Shown: piece by piece, positions 33,031 through 42,491 of the stretch
How positions within the stretch are numbered: the stretch's first letter is position 1
Layout of the letters: the number at the start of each line of letters is the position of its first letter
Source: Jannaschia seohaensis
Lineage (GTDB): Bacteria; Pseudomonadota; Alphaproteobacteria; Rhodobacterales; Rhodobacteraceae
NCBI RefSeq assembly: GCF_900116765.1
Contig: NZ_UETC01000004.1
Location: 124,001-188,000, forward strand
Direction: 5' to 3'
DNA length: 64,000 bases
Program-made: the position numbers and the translations under genes
Notes under the pieces: generated by a model
What the model saw: the letters and a program-made list of their open reading frames with translations, nothing else
What the model was told of the DNA's origin: nothing
Database searches by the model: none

Positions 33031-34463
33031 ATGACTTCTACCCGCGTGAACGCGCCAAATTCTGGCACTGACGGCAATCCCTCCGCAGTTGCTCTGCCCG
33101 ATGTCCGCGCCGCTATTGTCTACCAGTCACGTCGTGTCGGCGAACCGTTCGAGATCGTGCTGCGTCTCCGCGAGGCGGATGGCGGCTTCAGCCAGCCGAT
33201 GGTGCTCGATGCTGTCGGCTCGACGGCCCGAATGCCCGAGGCGACGCTGCTGAACGACGGCAGTCTGCTGGTGTCCTGGCTGGCCGAGACATCGTCCGGC
33301 GGCGAAGCGCGCACGAATGTCTTGGGCCAGCGATTCGATATGCAGGGCGGGGCGCTTTCCGATTCGTTTACCTTATCCTCCCGTGCGCTCTCGGAGGGGC
33401 GCTATCTCGACACGCAGCTAGAGGCCCGCCGCGAAGGCGGCTTTGTCGTGCAGGTGGTCGGGGTGGAAGCGACCGACGACCGCTGGGAGAACGATTGGGA
33501 TCAGGCGGTCGTTTTCCCGCGCGACGATAGCATCACGCCGCTCGATCCGGAGGGCCCGGGGTGGCGCACTCAGCTGATCCCCCTGGCGTAGGACAGGACG
33601 ATTACCTTCTCCGATGGGCGTGGTTTTGCCGATCGCGCGAACGGGGCCGAGGGCAATGACGAAGCGCCGTGCAGCTACGACAACCTGGACTGGCTCGATG
33701 ACGTCATCTTCGACGGACTCGACAGCCAAGCCTACCGCGTCGCACCGGACCGCGTGCATCAGGGCGGCAACGTCGTCATCGCCGATGGCGCGCTGCCGAG
33801 GGTCCGCCCGACGGTGACGGAATTGTCCGATGGCGACCTGTTCTTTGCCTGGCAGGAGAACCGGAACGGCAATCGCGAGGTCATCGCCCGCGAGGTCGCG
33901 CCCGAGACGCTGACCGAAGGCAGCTACGAGCAGATCCCGATCACGCAGTTCTACGTCAAGGCCGAGATCGTCGATGCCGACACGTGGAGCTACGACACAA
34001 CCGTTGGCGAGACCCTGAGCGTCTCCGGGCGCATCGGCTCGAATGTCGCTCTCGCGGGCCTCTCGATCCAATGGTTCGTCTCGGAGGGCACAAAATGGGT
34101 GCCGATCGAGGGGGCGACTGGACGAAGATTCACGCCGACGGAGGATCTTGCGGGGGAGACAGTGACGGTCGGAGCCACGCTGACGTTCGAAAATGGCATC
34201 GTGGCCGAAACGCTGATCGACGACGACGGCCGATGGGTCGTGCCCGCGGTCACGGCGCCAAGGTGATCGAGGATTTCGAGGTCGGTACCGACCGGGTGGA
34301 GTTCGACTTCACCGGCATCGACCGCGCGCGGGATCTCATCCGTGCCGCGGAGATCCGGCAGGACGAGGAGGGGGTTACGCTGGACCTGGGCAACGGCGAT
34401 GCGCTCACGCTGCTGGGCGTGACGCGGGCCGACCTGTCGCCGGCGGACGCGCTCTTCGCCTGA
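33031..34463 (+). pseudogene. secreted-type repeat protein, broken by a stop and a frameshift
   Basis: One gene appears to be split three ways. From the ATG at 33031 (AAGGTGA ahead) 186 codons encode repeats of the kind found in large RTX-type exoproteins (PDVRAAIVYQSR; LLNDGSLLVSWLAE; TNVLGQRFDMQGG). TAG at 33589 interrupts, but the same frame continues with similar text (LSDGDLFFAWQENRNGNREVIARE) and an Ig-like segment (LSVSGRIGSNVALAGLSIQWF). Near base 34257 the homology moves to another frame, giving the common exoprotein end (GAKVIEDFEVGTDRVEFDFTG...DLSPADALF). No RTX nonapeptides remain between, so a deletion is also likely. Could still make a short N-terminal protein. Confidence 0.7.
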
Positions 34464-34890
34464 GGCGGGCGGCAAGCGGTCAGAGGCGCCAGTCCGGCCC
34501 GGATAGAGACGGGCCGTCTGCGCGATGGCGTCAACTTGCAGCGGGCACTCCGGCTCGTCGGTCCGGCGCGTGTCATGGCCGCGCCTCCCGGGAGCGGCCA
34601 AAGCCCAAATCCCTGTCTCACGGCCCGTCCGCTGGGGGGCGTTGTCGTCGCGGGGCACAGGGCGCGCGCTGGCCGTATTCCCTCGACTGAGGTGTATTTT
34701 CGGGCCGTGGCGGGGCTGGGGATCCGCCCTCGATGGTCCATGCTGCGGAATTCGGATCGGTCGCGATAGAGGCCGTCTCAAAGCCCCGCGGCGTTGCCGA
34801 AAGCGGGCCGGACCCGGAGCGCCAGCCGCACGGGGCCGGCGCAGGATCTGGGCGATTTGGCTAGGTGCGCGGCTCAGGCGGCCGCACCGG
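34464..34890. other. non-coding gap between the broken exoprotein gene and the ACP gene
   Basis: About 430 bases on both strands without a recognisable gene, terminator or RNA. Frames here are arginine/proline-rich noise. It may hold further debris of the exoprotein gene. Confidence 0.4.
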
Positions 34891-35133
34891 TCAGACGTTG
34901 CGGGACAGATAGTCTGACGCCAGAGTCGGCGTCGCAATCTGAGGGTAGTCCTTTTCGGGGATGTCGACCCCAAGTCGATCATGCAGCGCGACGACGAGGT
35001 TCAGGACGTCCATCGAATCCAACCCTAGGTCGTCTTGGATGTGGTCACCGTCGCCCACCGTCTCGGGATCGATATCGGGTGCGATGCGGCACAGCTCCGC
35101 CAGGAAGATGGCGCGGTAATCGGCTGCGGTCAT
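34891..35133 (-). CDS. dedicated acyl carrier protein
   Basis: An 80-residue acidic carrier protein. The phosphopantetheine site is DDLGLDSMDVLNLV with Ser40 as the attachment residue, the normal helix II start. It is the last gene of the leftward operon; its ATG overlaps the stop of the E2 gene (ATGA), so stoichiometric co-production is likely. It is distant in sequence from the AcpP of fatty-acid synthesis (LGADSLD), and no fatty-acid synthase genes are adjacent. A role in receiving acyl groups from the E2 or the acyl-CoA synthetase, or in lipoyl assembly, is possible but not shown. Confidence 0.88.
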   Translation of the reverse strand: MTAADYRAIFLAELCRIAPDIDPETVGDGDHIQDDLGLDSMDVLNLVVALHDRLGVDIPEKDYPQIATPTLASDYLSRNV

Positions 35134-36314
35134 AGATCCTCCGGTCTTTTCATCAGGTCTTCGAAAACAGCGATGAAGCGCGCGGCCTGGCGGCCGTCGC
35201 TGACCCGGTGATCGGCGGACAGGGTGAGCGTCACGACATGGCGGGGCACAACCGCGTCCTCCACGACCCAAGGCCGCAGATGCGGCGCCCCGATGCCGAC
35301 CAGCGCGACCTGCGGGGGAAAGATGACGCCTGTCATGGCCTCCGCCCCGGTCTCACCAAGGCTGGAGACGGTGATGGTGCCTTCCGTCATCTCCGAGCCC
35401 CGGAGCCGCCCGGCCCGCGTGCGGGTCACGAGGTCCCGCATGCCCGCCATGGTCTCCGCAAGGGTCATGGAGCCGGCATCCATCAGCGCGGGCGCCACCA
35501 GCCCGCCGCTGCGCAGGGCGATGGCGACACCGGTGTTCACGGCTTCCGACGGAACGAAGCCGCGATCCTCGATATAGTGACCGTTCATCACCTTCACCTT
35601 GGCGGCGGCCAGGGTCGCGGCGCGCACGAAGAGAGCCCCGAGGAGGATCCGCTGATCGGGGGGCAGGCCCGCGTTCCGGTCTTCGAGAAAGGCGATGGCG
35701 GGATCGACGTCGATCGTCTCGGAGAGGTAGAAATGCGGGATCGTCCGCTTGGCGCGGGTCATCGCGGCGGCGATGGCCTTGCGCATCTCTTCGATGGGGG
35801 ACGGTTTGGCGGCGGGCCTGCCGGGGGCCGCATGCTCCACATCGGCGAGCAGGATCGCGCCGCCCGGTCCGCTGCCCCGGAGCGTCGAAATGTCCACGCC
35901 GAGCGCATCGGCCCGTTGGCGGGCGGCCGGGGAGGCGCGCGGCCGGTCGGTGGCGGGTGGCGGTGCGGGACGGGGCGCAGGCGGCCGGGCCGGCGACGGG
36001 GCGGCATCGGGCGCGTCTGTCGGCGGCTGGGAGGGCAGGGCGGGTTCGGGCGCCTCGGCCGCCGCCGGCGGGGCATTTCCTTCGGCCAGCACGACGGCAA
36101 GCGGCGCGCCGACGGGCAATTCGCTGCCAAGCTCGGCCAGGATCTCCTGCACGGTCCCGTCCTCGAAGATCTCGATCTCGATCGCGCCCTTCTGCGTCTC
36201 GACGACGGCCACGACATCGCCCCGATGGACCTTGTCGCCCGGTTTCACGAGCCACTCGACCAGCGTCCCGGCCTCCATGTCCGCCCCGAGCGACGGCATC
36301 GCGAAGACACCCAT
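35130..36314 (-). CDS. 2-oxoacid dehydrogenase E2 acyltransferase
   Basis: A 394-residue E2. Residues 1-75 form one lipoyl domain with the lipoylated lysine in VETQKGAIE (Lys42). A proline/alanine-rich linker follows, then a subunit-binding domain (about 125-162, [19 protein letters not shown]), then the catalytic domain with the active-site HRVSDG near residue 369. It passes an acyl group from E1 to CoA. One lipoyl domain and the sequence style resemble acetoin/pyruvate dehydrogenase E2. ATG 36314 lies beside the E1 stop; the longer frame would overlap E1. No E3 (dihydrolipoamide dehydrogenase) is present, so a shared one must be used. Confidence 0.92.
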   Translation of the reverse strand: MGVFAMPSLGADMEAGTLVEWLVKPGDKVHRGDVVAVVETQKGAIEIEIFEDGTVQEILAELGSELPVGAPLAVVLAEGNAPPAAAEAPEPALPSQPPTDAPDAAPSPARPPAPRPAPPPATDRPRASPAARQRADALGVDISTLRGSGPGGAILLADVEHAAPGRPAAKPSPIEEMRKAIAAAMTRAKRTIPHFYLSETIDVDPAIAFLEDRNAGLPPDQRILLGALFVRAATLAAAKVKVMNGHYIEDRGFVPSEAVNTGVAIALRSGGLVAPALMDAGSMTLAETMAGMRDLVTRTRAGRLRGSEMTEGTITVSSLGETGAEAMTGVIFPPQVALVGIGAPHLRPWVVEDAVVPRHVVTLTLSADHRVSDGRQAARFIAVFEDLMKRPEDL

Positions 36315-36315
36315 G

Positions 36316-38310
36316 TCAGCGCCCCATCTGCGCGCGCACGGCGGCGGCGATCTTGTCGACCTGCGGGATCGAAGCCTGTTCGAGATGGGCGGCATACGGG
36401 ATCGGCACCTCCTCGGAGCAGACGCGGGACACCGGCCCGTCGAGCGACCAGAACCCGCGCTCCATGATCCGCGCCATGATCTCGGCCGAAAGCGAGCCGG
36501 ACCGCCAGCCCTCGTCCACGATCACCGCGCGCCGGGTCTTGGCCAGGGAGGCGAGGATCGTCTCCTCGTCGAGGGGGCGGAGGCTGCGCAGATCGATCAC
36601 CTCCGCGTCGATCCCCTCCTCGGCCAGCTTGGCCGCCGCCTCCAGCGTCTTGAACAGCGAACCGCCATAGGTGACGAGGCTCACGTCCTTGCCGGCGCGC
36701 CGGATGGCGGCCTTGGCGATATCGACGGGCCCCGCCGCCGCGTCGATCTGCCCGGTCATGTTGTAGAGCATGACGTTCTCGAAGATCAGCACCGGATCGG
36801 GGTCCTCCAGCGCGGTCCAGAGCATGCCGCGCGCATCCTCGATCGTGGCGGGTGCCAGCACCTTCAGACCGGGGATATGCGCATACCAGCCCTCGAGCGA
36901 ATGCGAATGCTGCGCGGCTAGCTGCTTGCCCGCGCCGGTCGCCATGCGGATCACGACCGGCGCGCCGAACTGCCCGGCCGACATGTGACGGATCGTGGCG
37001 GCCGTATTCATGATCTGGTCGAGCGCGAGCAGGCTGAAATTCACGGTCATCACTTCGACGATCGGCCGCATCCCCGCCGCCGCCGCGCCGATGCCCGCGC
37101 CGGTAAAGCCGGATTCAGACAGGGGCGTGTCGCGGATACGATCCGCGCCGAACTCCTCCATGAGCCCCTTGCTCACGGCATAGCAGCCGCCATAGGCACC
37201 CACGTCCTCGCCCATCAGGAACACGCGCTCGTCCTTCAGCATCGCGTCGCGGATGCCCTGCTTGACCGCTTCGCGGTAGGTCATCTCCAGCATCCGCCCA
37301 GAGGGCGCGGGCGGCTCGGGCGGCGCGGGCTGCGGCCCCAGGACATGGCTGGTCAGCGTCTCCACCGGCTCCCAGGTCCCTGCTTCGGCGAAATCGACGG
37401 CCTCGGCGATTTCCGCCGCGACTTCGGCTTCGATCTCGTCGACATCGGCCTGATGGATCAGCTTGTTGTCCAGCAGCCAGCTCTGGAAGCGGGCGATCGG
37501 CCCCCGGATCCGCCATTGCGCCACCTCCTCCTTGTCGCGGTAGAGCTGGGCGTCGAACATCGAATGGGCCCGGAAGCGGTATGTGCTGCATTCCAGGAAA
37601 TGCGGGCGCCCGGTCTCGCGGATGCGGGCGATGGCGCGTCGCGCCGCCGCCTCCATCGCGACCACATCCATGCCGTCCACACGCTCGGCTTCTATGCCAT
37701 AGGCGGCGGCCTTCCGGTGGATGTCGGTTTCCGATTCCGTTCGGTCGAGCGCCGAGCCCATGGCGTAGCCGTTGTTTTCGCAGACAAACAGCGCCGGCAG
37801 ATCCCAAAGCTCGGCGAGGTTCATGGTCTCGTGGAATTCGCCCTCCGCGACCGCGCCCTCGCCGAAGAAGCAGGCGGTGACGTTCCGCTCGCCGCGGAGC
37901 CGGTCGGCCAGCGCGAGCCCGCCCGCCAGCGGCAGGCCGCCGCCGACGATGGCGTTACCGCCGTAGAAATTCGTCGCGCGATCGAAGATATGCATCGACC
38001 CGCCGCGGCCGCCGGAGCAGCCCTCGGCCTTGCCATACATCTCAGCCAAGATGGCGGGCATCGGCACGCCGCGCATGAGCGCGTGGCCATGCTCGCGATA
38101 GGTCGCGACGATCCGGTCCGTCTCCGCGAGGACGGGGATGACCCCCGCCGCGATCGCCTCCTCTCCGTCATAGAGATGGAGGAAGCCGCGAATTTTCTCC
38201 TGCGTGTAGAGCTCGGCGCATTTGTCCTCGAAGCGGCGGATGCGGATCATCCGGCGGAGCAGGTCCAGGACGTGGGGTCGGTCCAGGCGGGGCTTGTCGA
38301 TCGGCGTCAT
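36316..38310 (-). CDS. fused 2-oxoacid dehydrogenase E1 (alpha plus beta in one chain)
   Basis: A 664-residue protein joining two normally separate subunits. Residues 1 to about 325 are E1 alpha, with the thiamine-diphosphate motif [20 protein letters not shown]...ENN at 149-180 and RAHSMFD in the usual loop. A proline-rich linker ([13 protein letters not shown]) follows. Residues about 342-664 are E1 beta, starting [19 protein letters not shown] and containing [11 protein letters not shown] and [15 protein letters not shown]. It decarboxylates a 2-oxoacid and loads the lipoyl domain of E2. Which 2-oxoacid is unknown; pyruvate or acetoin is likely. Its ATG overlaps the stop of the upstream acyl-CoA synthetase gene. 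Confidence 0.92.
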   Translation of the reverse strand: MTPIDKPRLDRPHVLDLLRRMIRIRRFEDKCAELYTQEKIRGFLHLYDGEEAIAAGVIPVLAETDRIVATYREHGHALMRGVPMPAILAEMYGKAEGCSGGRGGSMHIFDRATNFYGGNAIVGGGLPLAGGLALADRLRGERNVTACFFGEGAVAEGEFHETMNLAELWDLPALFVCENNGYAMGSALDRTESETDIHRKAAAYGIEAERVDGMDVVAMEAAARRAIARIRETGRPHFLECSTYRFRAHSMFDAQLYRDKEEVAQWRIRGPIARFQSWLLDNKLIHQADVDEIEAEVAAEIAEAVDFAEAGTWEPVETLTSHVLGPQPAPPEPPAPSGRMLEMTYREAVKQGIRDAMLKDERVFLMGEDVGAYGGCYAVSKGLMEEFGADRIRDTPLSESGFTGAGIGAAAAGMRPIVEVMTVNFSLLALDQIMNTAATIRHMSAGQFGAPVVIRMATGAGKQLAAQHSHSLEGWYAHIPGLKVLAPATIEDARGMLWTALEDPDPVLIFENVMLYNMTGQIDAAAGPVDIAKAAIRRAGKDVSLVTYGGSLFKTLEAAAKLAEEGIDAEVIDLRSLRPLDEETILASLAKTRRAVIVDEGWRSGSLSAEIMARIMERGFWSLDGPVSRVCSEEVPIPYAAHLEQASIPQVDKIAAAVRAQMGR

Positions 38311-40055
38311 GTCTCATCGGTCTCCAGCGTGGAAATGTCCCCTTCGGGCAGGCCGAGTTCGCGCGCCTTGAGCAGGCGGCGCATGATCTTGCCGGAGCGG
38401 GTTTTGGGCAGGGTCTTGCGAAAAACGATCTCGCGCGGGGCGACGGCGGGGCCGAGCTTCTTGCGCGCATGCCCCCGAATGTCGCGTTCGAGCGCGTCGC
38501 TCGCCTCGAAGCCGGGGTTCAGCGTGACATAGGCCTTCACGACCTCGCCGGCCGTCTCGTCGGGAATGCCGATCACGCCCGCCTCGGCCACGGTGTCATG
38601 CTCGATCAGGGCGCTTTCCACCTCGAAGGGACCGATCAGGTGGCCGGAGCTCTTGATGAGGTCGTCGGCGCGTCCCACGAACCAGTAATAGCCTTCGGAA
38701 TCTCGCATCGCGAGGTCGCCCGACAGATACCAGCCATCGACGAAGCACTTGTCGTAGCGGGCCTGCTCGTGGAGATAGGCGCGCATCATCGAGGGCCAGC
38801 CGGGGCGGAACGCAAGTTCTCCGATCTCGCCCGTGCCAAGCGCCCTGATCTTTCCGTCCGCGCGCGCGACGATGCCCGCTTCGATGCCCGGCAGCGGTTT
38901 GCCCATGGAGCCGGGCCTGACCTCCGCCCCCGGGCAATTGGCGATCATGATGCCGCCCGTCTCGGTCTGCCACCAATTGTCGTGGAAGGGCTGCCCGAAG
39001 ACCTCGGCGCTCCAGAGCACGGCCTCGGGGTTCAGGGGCTCGCCCACGGAGGCGAGGAATTTCAGCGCCGAGAAATCGAAGGGTTTCGCCGCCTCCGATC
39101 CCTCGCGCATCATCATGCGGATGGCGGTCGGGGCGGAGTACCAGACCTCGACCTTCTCGTCCTGCACAAGGGAATACCAGCGCTGCAGGTCGAATTCCGC
39201 CTCGTCGATCAGCATCGTGACCCGGTTCACGAGCGGCGAGATGATCCCGTAGGACGTCCCCGTCACCCAGCCCGGATCGGCGGTGCACCAATATGTCACG
39301 CCGGGCTCCAGCCCCAGCGCGACACGGCCCGAGAAGGTATGGTAGCGCACGGCATTATGCACGTGGACCGCGCCTTTGGGCTTGCCGGTCGTGCCCGAGG
39401 TGAAATGGATGAGCGCAGGGTCCTCGGGTCGGGTGGCCACCGTCTCGAATTCGGGAGAGGCCGCCGCCATGGCGGGCGCCAGCGCGACACAGCCCTCGGG
39501 CGCGGTATCGCCGAGGATCAGGACCAGCTTCAGCGTCTCGATCTCATGGGCCCAGGCAGCGATCTTGCGGCGATAGATGCTCTCGGTCGTGACGAGGACG
39601 TTGGCGTCACCGATCTCCATCCGGGTGCGCACGGGTTCCGGTCCGAAGGCGGAGAAGAGCGGCGTGAAGATCAGTCCGGCCTTCAGGGTGCCAAGCGCCG
39701 CAGCGTAAAGCTCCGGCACCCGCCCCGCCATGGCGAAGACGCTGTCGCCGGCCGCGAGCCCATGGGACGCCAGCACGTTTGCGAACCGGTTGGCCTGCGC
39801 CGTAAGCTCGGCGTAGCTCAGGTCGCGCCGCTCCCCCGACTTGCCCAGCCAGCGGATCGCGATCTCATCGCCATGGCCCGCCGCCACGTGCCGGTCGAGC
39901 GCCTCATGCGCGATGTTGACGCCCCCCTTCCAGCCGTCGATCAGGCCCCTGGCCTCCGCCCATTTGTCGCCTGAAGCATCGGCATCCACCGCCCGCGCGC
40001 CGGAACGTGGGACGCTCTCGGCACCGGGCAACGCGGCGTCGCTGTCATCGGTCAT
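38307..40055 (-). CDS. acetyl/acyl-CoA synthetase (AMP-forming, AcsA-like)
   Basis: A 582-residue adenylate-forming enzyme. Visible are the P-loop-like [46 protein letters not shown], and the C-terminal [12 protein letters not shown] with the regulatory lysine that is acetylated in acetyl-CoA synthetases. The tryptophan in WWQTETGG is the residue that restricts acyl length in acetate-specific enzymes. It activates acetate, or works backwards to save energy from acetyl-CoA. First gene of the leftward operon (synthetase, E1, E2, ACP), starting in the region shared with the hydrogenase. Confidence 0.92.
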   Translation of the reverse strand: MTDDSDAALPGAESVPRSGARAVDADASGDKWAEARGLIDGWKGGVNIAHEALDRHVAAGHGDEIAIRWLGKSGERRDLSYAELTAQANRFANVLASHGLAAGDSVFAMAGRVPELYAAALGTLKAGLIFTPLFSAFGPEPVRTRMEIGDANVLVTTESIYRRKIAAWAHEIETLKLVLILGDTAPEGCVALAPAMAAASPEFETVATRPEDPALIHFTSGTTGKPKGAVHVHNAVRYHTFSGRVALGLEPGVTYWCTADPGWVTGTSYGIISPLVNRVTMLIDEAEFDLQRWYSLVQDEKVEVWYSAPTAIRMMMREGSEAAKPFDFSALKFLASVGEPLNPEAVLWSAEVFGQPFHDNWWQTETGGIMIANCPGAEVRPGSMGKPLPGIEAGIVARADGKIRALGTGEIGELAFRPGWPSMMRAYLHEQARYDKCFVDGWYLSGDLAMRDSEGYYWFVGRADDLIKSSGHLIGPFEVESALIEHDTVAEAGVIGIPDETAGEVVKAYVTLNPGFEASDALERDIRGHARKKLGPAVAPREIVFRKTLPKTRSGKIMRRLLKARELGLPEGDISTLETDET

Positions 40056-40353
40056 CGGCCTCTCCTCCCACGCCCATTCTGCGAAGGTGGACGCGCGGCG
40101 AAATGACGGGTGTCAAAGACCGCGATGCGAAATCGGGGCAGGATCGCCGCCGGGAGCAGTCGCTCTCGTCCCGGGCATGCGGTCGGGCGCCATTGTCCTG
40201 CGGGGTCCGGTGGGGCGGCATCGGGCTTCGGAAGCTCTCCCGGATGTCGGCGCTGCGACCATGGGGCGCCCGGGGGGAGGGCATCACGGCTTCCCCACAC
40301 CCCGTCCTGGGACAGACCGGCTGATCCGCCAATCCGATAAAAGGCTTCGTTCT
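40056..40353. promoter_or_regulatory. divergent control region of the acetyl-CoA operon and hydrogenase
   Basis: This 298-base region separates two divergent units. It must contain promoters for both directions. It holds an FnrL-like palindrome (separate entry) near the synthetase start. I do not see a gene in it; frames crossing it are noise. Confidence 0.6.
40103..40116. promoter_or_regulatory. FNR/FnrL-like operator
   Basis: ATGACGGGTGTCAA matches the FnrL consensus TTGA(T/C)-N4-(A/G)TCAA at nine of ten positions. It is centred about 54 bases upstream of the synthetase start codon and about 245 before the hydrogenase start. The position suits anaerobic control of the leftward operon and possibly both units. 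It also resembles NnrR/Dnr sites. Confidence 0.45.
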
Positions 40354-42426
40354 ATGATCCTGCTTTCTGTCAACGGTCGGCAAGTCGACCTCGACGAGGG
40401 GGCCACCTTGCTCGATGCGGCGAAGGCAGCAGGCGTTCATGTCCCCACGCTCTGTCATCATCCAGGCCTGCCGGCCCATGCCGCCTGCCGCATCTGCCTC
40501 GTGGAGGTGGAGGGCAATCCGCGCCCCCAGCCGGCGTGCAGAACCCTGGCGAGAGACGGCGATGTGGTTCAGACGGATACGGAGGCGTTGCAGGCATTCC
40601 GGCGCGCCGATGCGGAATGGCTACTCGCGAACCACCCGAACGACTGTATGCGCTGCGAGGTGAACGGCAGCTGCCGGCTCCAGCGTCTCGTCAGCGAACA
40701 CCAGTGGGAGGAACGGTGGCCCAAGGTCGTCGCGGTCGCGGCGAAATCCGAGGAGGACGTTTTCACGGACCATACCTCACCCAGCATCTGGCGGGATCTG
40801 TCGAAATGTATCGAATGTGGCCTCTGCGCGGATGTCTGCGGGGACGCGGTCCAGCAGCAGGATGTCATCGGCTTTGGCGAACGGGGAGGCGACCGCCGGC
40901 CCGTCACCGTCTTCGACGCGCCTCTGGCTGAGACGAACTGCATCTCCTGCGGGCAATGCACCCTCGTCTGTCCGGTTGGGGCCCTGATCGAGTCCCCGCA
41001 CTGGCATGAGGTGCTTCATACGCTCGATGCCCGGCGGCGGGTGTCCGTCGTTCAGGTCGCGCCGGCAACCCGCATCGCCATCAGCGAGGAGTTCGGTCTC
41101 AAGCCCGGGACCGTAAGCACGGGGCGATTGATCAACGCGCTGCGGCAGCTTGGTTTCGATTATGTGTTCGACACGAATTTCGCCGCCGATCTCACGATCA
41201 TGGAGGAAGGCTCCGAACTGCTCGCGCGGATGGAAGCGCACGAATCGCTGCCGCTGTTCACATCCTGCTGCCCGGGTTGGGTGAATTGGGTCGAGCTCAA
41301 CCGGCCCGACCTTCTGCCGCATCTCAGCACGACGAAATCGCCCCAGCAAATGCATGGGGCAATCGCCAAGCGCAGCGGCTTCGCGCGGTCACTCGGGCCG
41401 GATTTCGCCGAAGGCAAAACCGAGCCGTACGTCGTCAGCGTCATGCCCTGCACCGCCAAGAAGGACGAGGCCCAGCGGCCCGGCAGTTCCGGCGACGTGG
41501 ATCGCGTGCTCACGACGCGGGAACTGGCCCGCATGATCCGAGCCAGGGGGATTGCGTTCGGGGCGCTCTCCGAGGACGGCCAGTTCGACAGTCCGCTCGG
41601 AGAGAGCACGGGCGCGGCGCAGATCTTCGGCGCCTCCGGCGGCGTCATGGAAGCCATGGTTCGAACGGCATCGCATCTCAAAGGCGGGGATGCGTCGCTT
41701 CCCCTCGACTGGGAGGCCCTGCGCGGCGTCCGGGAGGGTGTAAAGACCGCGACGATCCCGGGCATCGGCACCGTGGCCGTCTGCAACGGCATCGCGGCGG
41801 CCCAGCGCATGCTGGAGCAGGAAGCCTGGCGGGACGAATTCGTCGCAATCGAAGTCATGGCCTGTGTCGGCGGCTGCCTCGGCGGCGGCGGCGAGCCCAA
41901 GTCCATGGATCCGCAGATCCTCCAGAAGCGCGCCAAGGCGATCTACGGCGTTGACGCGACGGCGCGGCACCGACGGTCCTACGAGAATGCGGATGTGCGG
42001 AAACTCTATGCCCGGGAGCTCGGCGCGCCGAACTCCCCTGCGGCGCATGACTTGCTCCACACCCAGTACACGGCCAGACAGTCCCGACGCTCGCTTCTGA
42101 TGCGGTTTCTCGACTGTGTGGACAGGCGGGACGGCGCTGCGGCCGCGCGCCTGTTTCATTCCGAGGGCGTTTGGGACACGGCCTCTGCGTTCGGCGTTAT
42201 TGAGGGGGCTAAGGAAATCGAGGCCCTCATACACTCGAAACTACCGCCAAGATCCTACGGTCCGAAATATGCCCGACACCGGATGGAGTCCGCGGCGGGT
42301 CTCGATGACCTCACGGTTGTGACGCCAGAGGGCAGCCGATGCCGGTTTCATCTGGATCTCACCGAGCTGGACGGTGGGGGAACATCGAAGACGGTGATTG
42401 GAAAACTGATCCGCACCGTCTTGTGA
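40354..42426 (+). CDS. [FeFe]-hydrogenase with an extra C-terminal NTF2/SnoaL-like domain
   Basis: A 690-residue protein with a complete iron-hydrogenase layout. Residues 1-75: plant-type [2Fe-2S] domain with Cys34, 45, 48 and 62. Residues 94-107: His-ligated [4Fe-4S] (HPNDCMRCEVNGSC). Residues 152-206: two [4Fe-4S] motifs (CIECGLCADVC, CISCGQCTLVC). The H-cluster domain has all three signatures: L1 TSCCPGW (303-309, including the proton-relay cysteine), L2 VMPCTAKKDE (363-372), L3 EVMACVGGCLGGGGEP (500-515). A small-subunit-like tail (about 517-575) follows. Residues about 576-690 form an added domain (FLDCVDRRDGAAAARLFHSEGVW) whose order resembles SnoaL/NTF2 folds. It should form or oxidise H2 with ferredoxin. 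No hydE/F/G maturases are in the window. The longer frame upstream of ATG 40354 is noise. Confidence 0.93.
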   Translation: MILLSVNGRQVDLDEGATLLDAAKAAGVHVPTLCHHPGLPAHAACRICLVEVEGNPRPQPACRTLARDGDVVQTDTEALQAFRRADAEWLLANHPNDCMRCEVNGSCRLQRLVSEHQWEERWPKVVAVAAKSEEDVFTDHTSPSIWRDLSKCIECGLCADVCGDAVQQQDVIGFGERGGDRRPVTVFDAPLAETNCISCGQCTLVCPVGALIESPHWHEVLHTLDARRRVSVVQVAPATRIAISEEFGLKPGTVSTGRLINALRQLGFDYVFDTNFAADLTIMEEGSELLARMEAHESLPLFTSCCPGWVNWVELNRPDLLPHLSTTKSPQQMHGAIAKRSGFARSLGPDFAEGKTEPYVVSVMPCTAKKDEAQRPGSSGDVDRVLTTRELARMIRARGIAFGALSEDGQFDSPLGESTGAAQIFGASGGVMEAMVRTASHLKGGDASLPLDWEALRGVREGVKTATIPGIGTVAVCNGIAAAQRMLEQEAWRDEFVAIEVMACVGGCLGGGGEPKSMDPQILQKRAKAIYGVDATARHRRSYENADVRKLYARELGAPNSPAAHDLLHTQYTARQSRRSLLMRFLDCVDRRDGAAAARLFHSEGVWDTASAFGVIEGAKEIEALIHSKLPPRSYGPKYARHRMESAAGLDDLTVVTPEGSRCRFHLDLTELDGGGTSKTVIGKLIRTVL

Positions 42427-42491
42427 CGTCTGCAACTCGGACGCGCGGACCGGTCCGGTCCCCTGCGATGCGCTCTTCGCCTGAACCCCGC

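Noticed and set aside
39841-40353. N-terminal extension of the hydrogenase frame
   Set aside because: It crosses the start of the divergent synthetase and the control region; the [2Fe-2S] domain begins right at ATG 40354.
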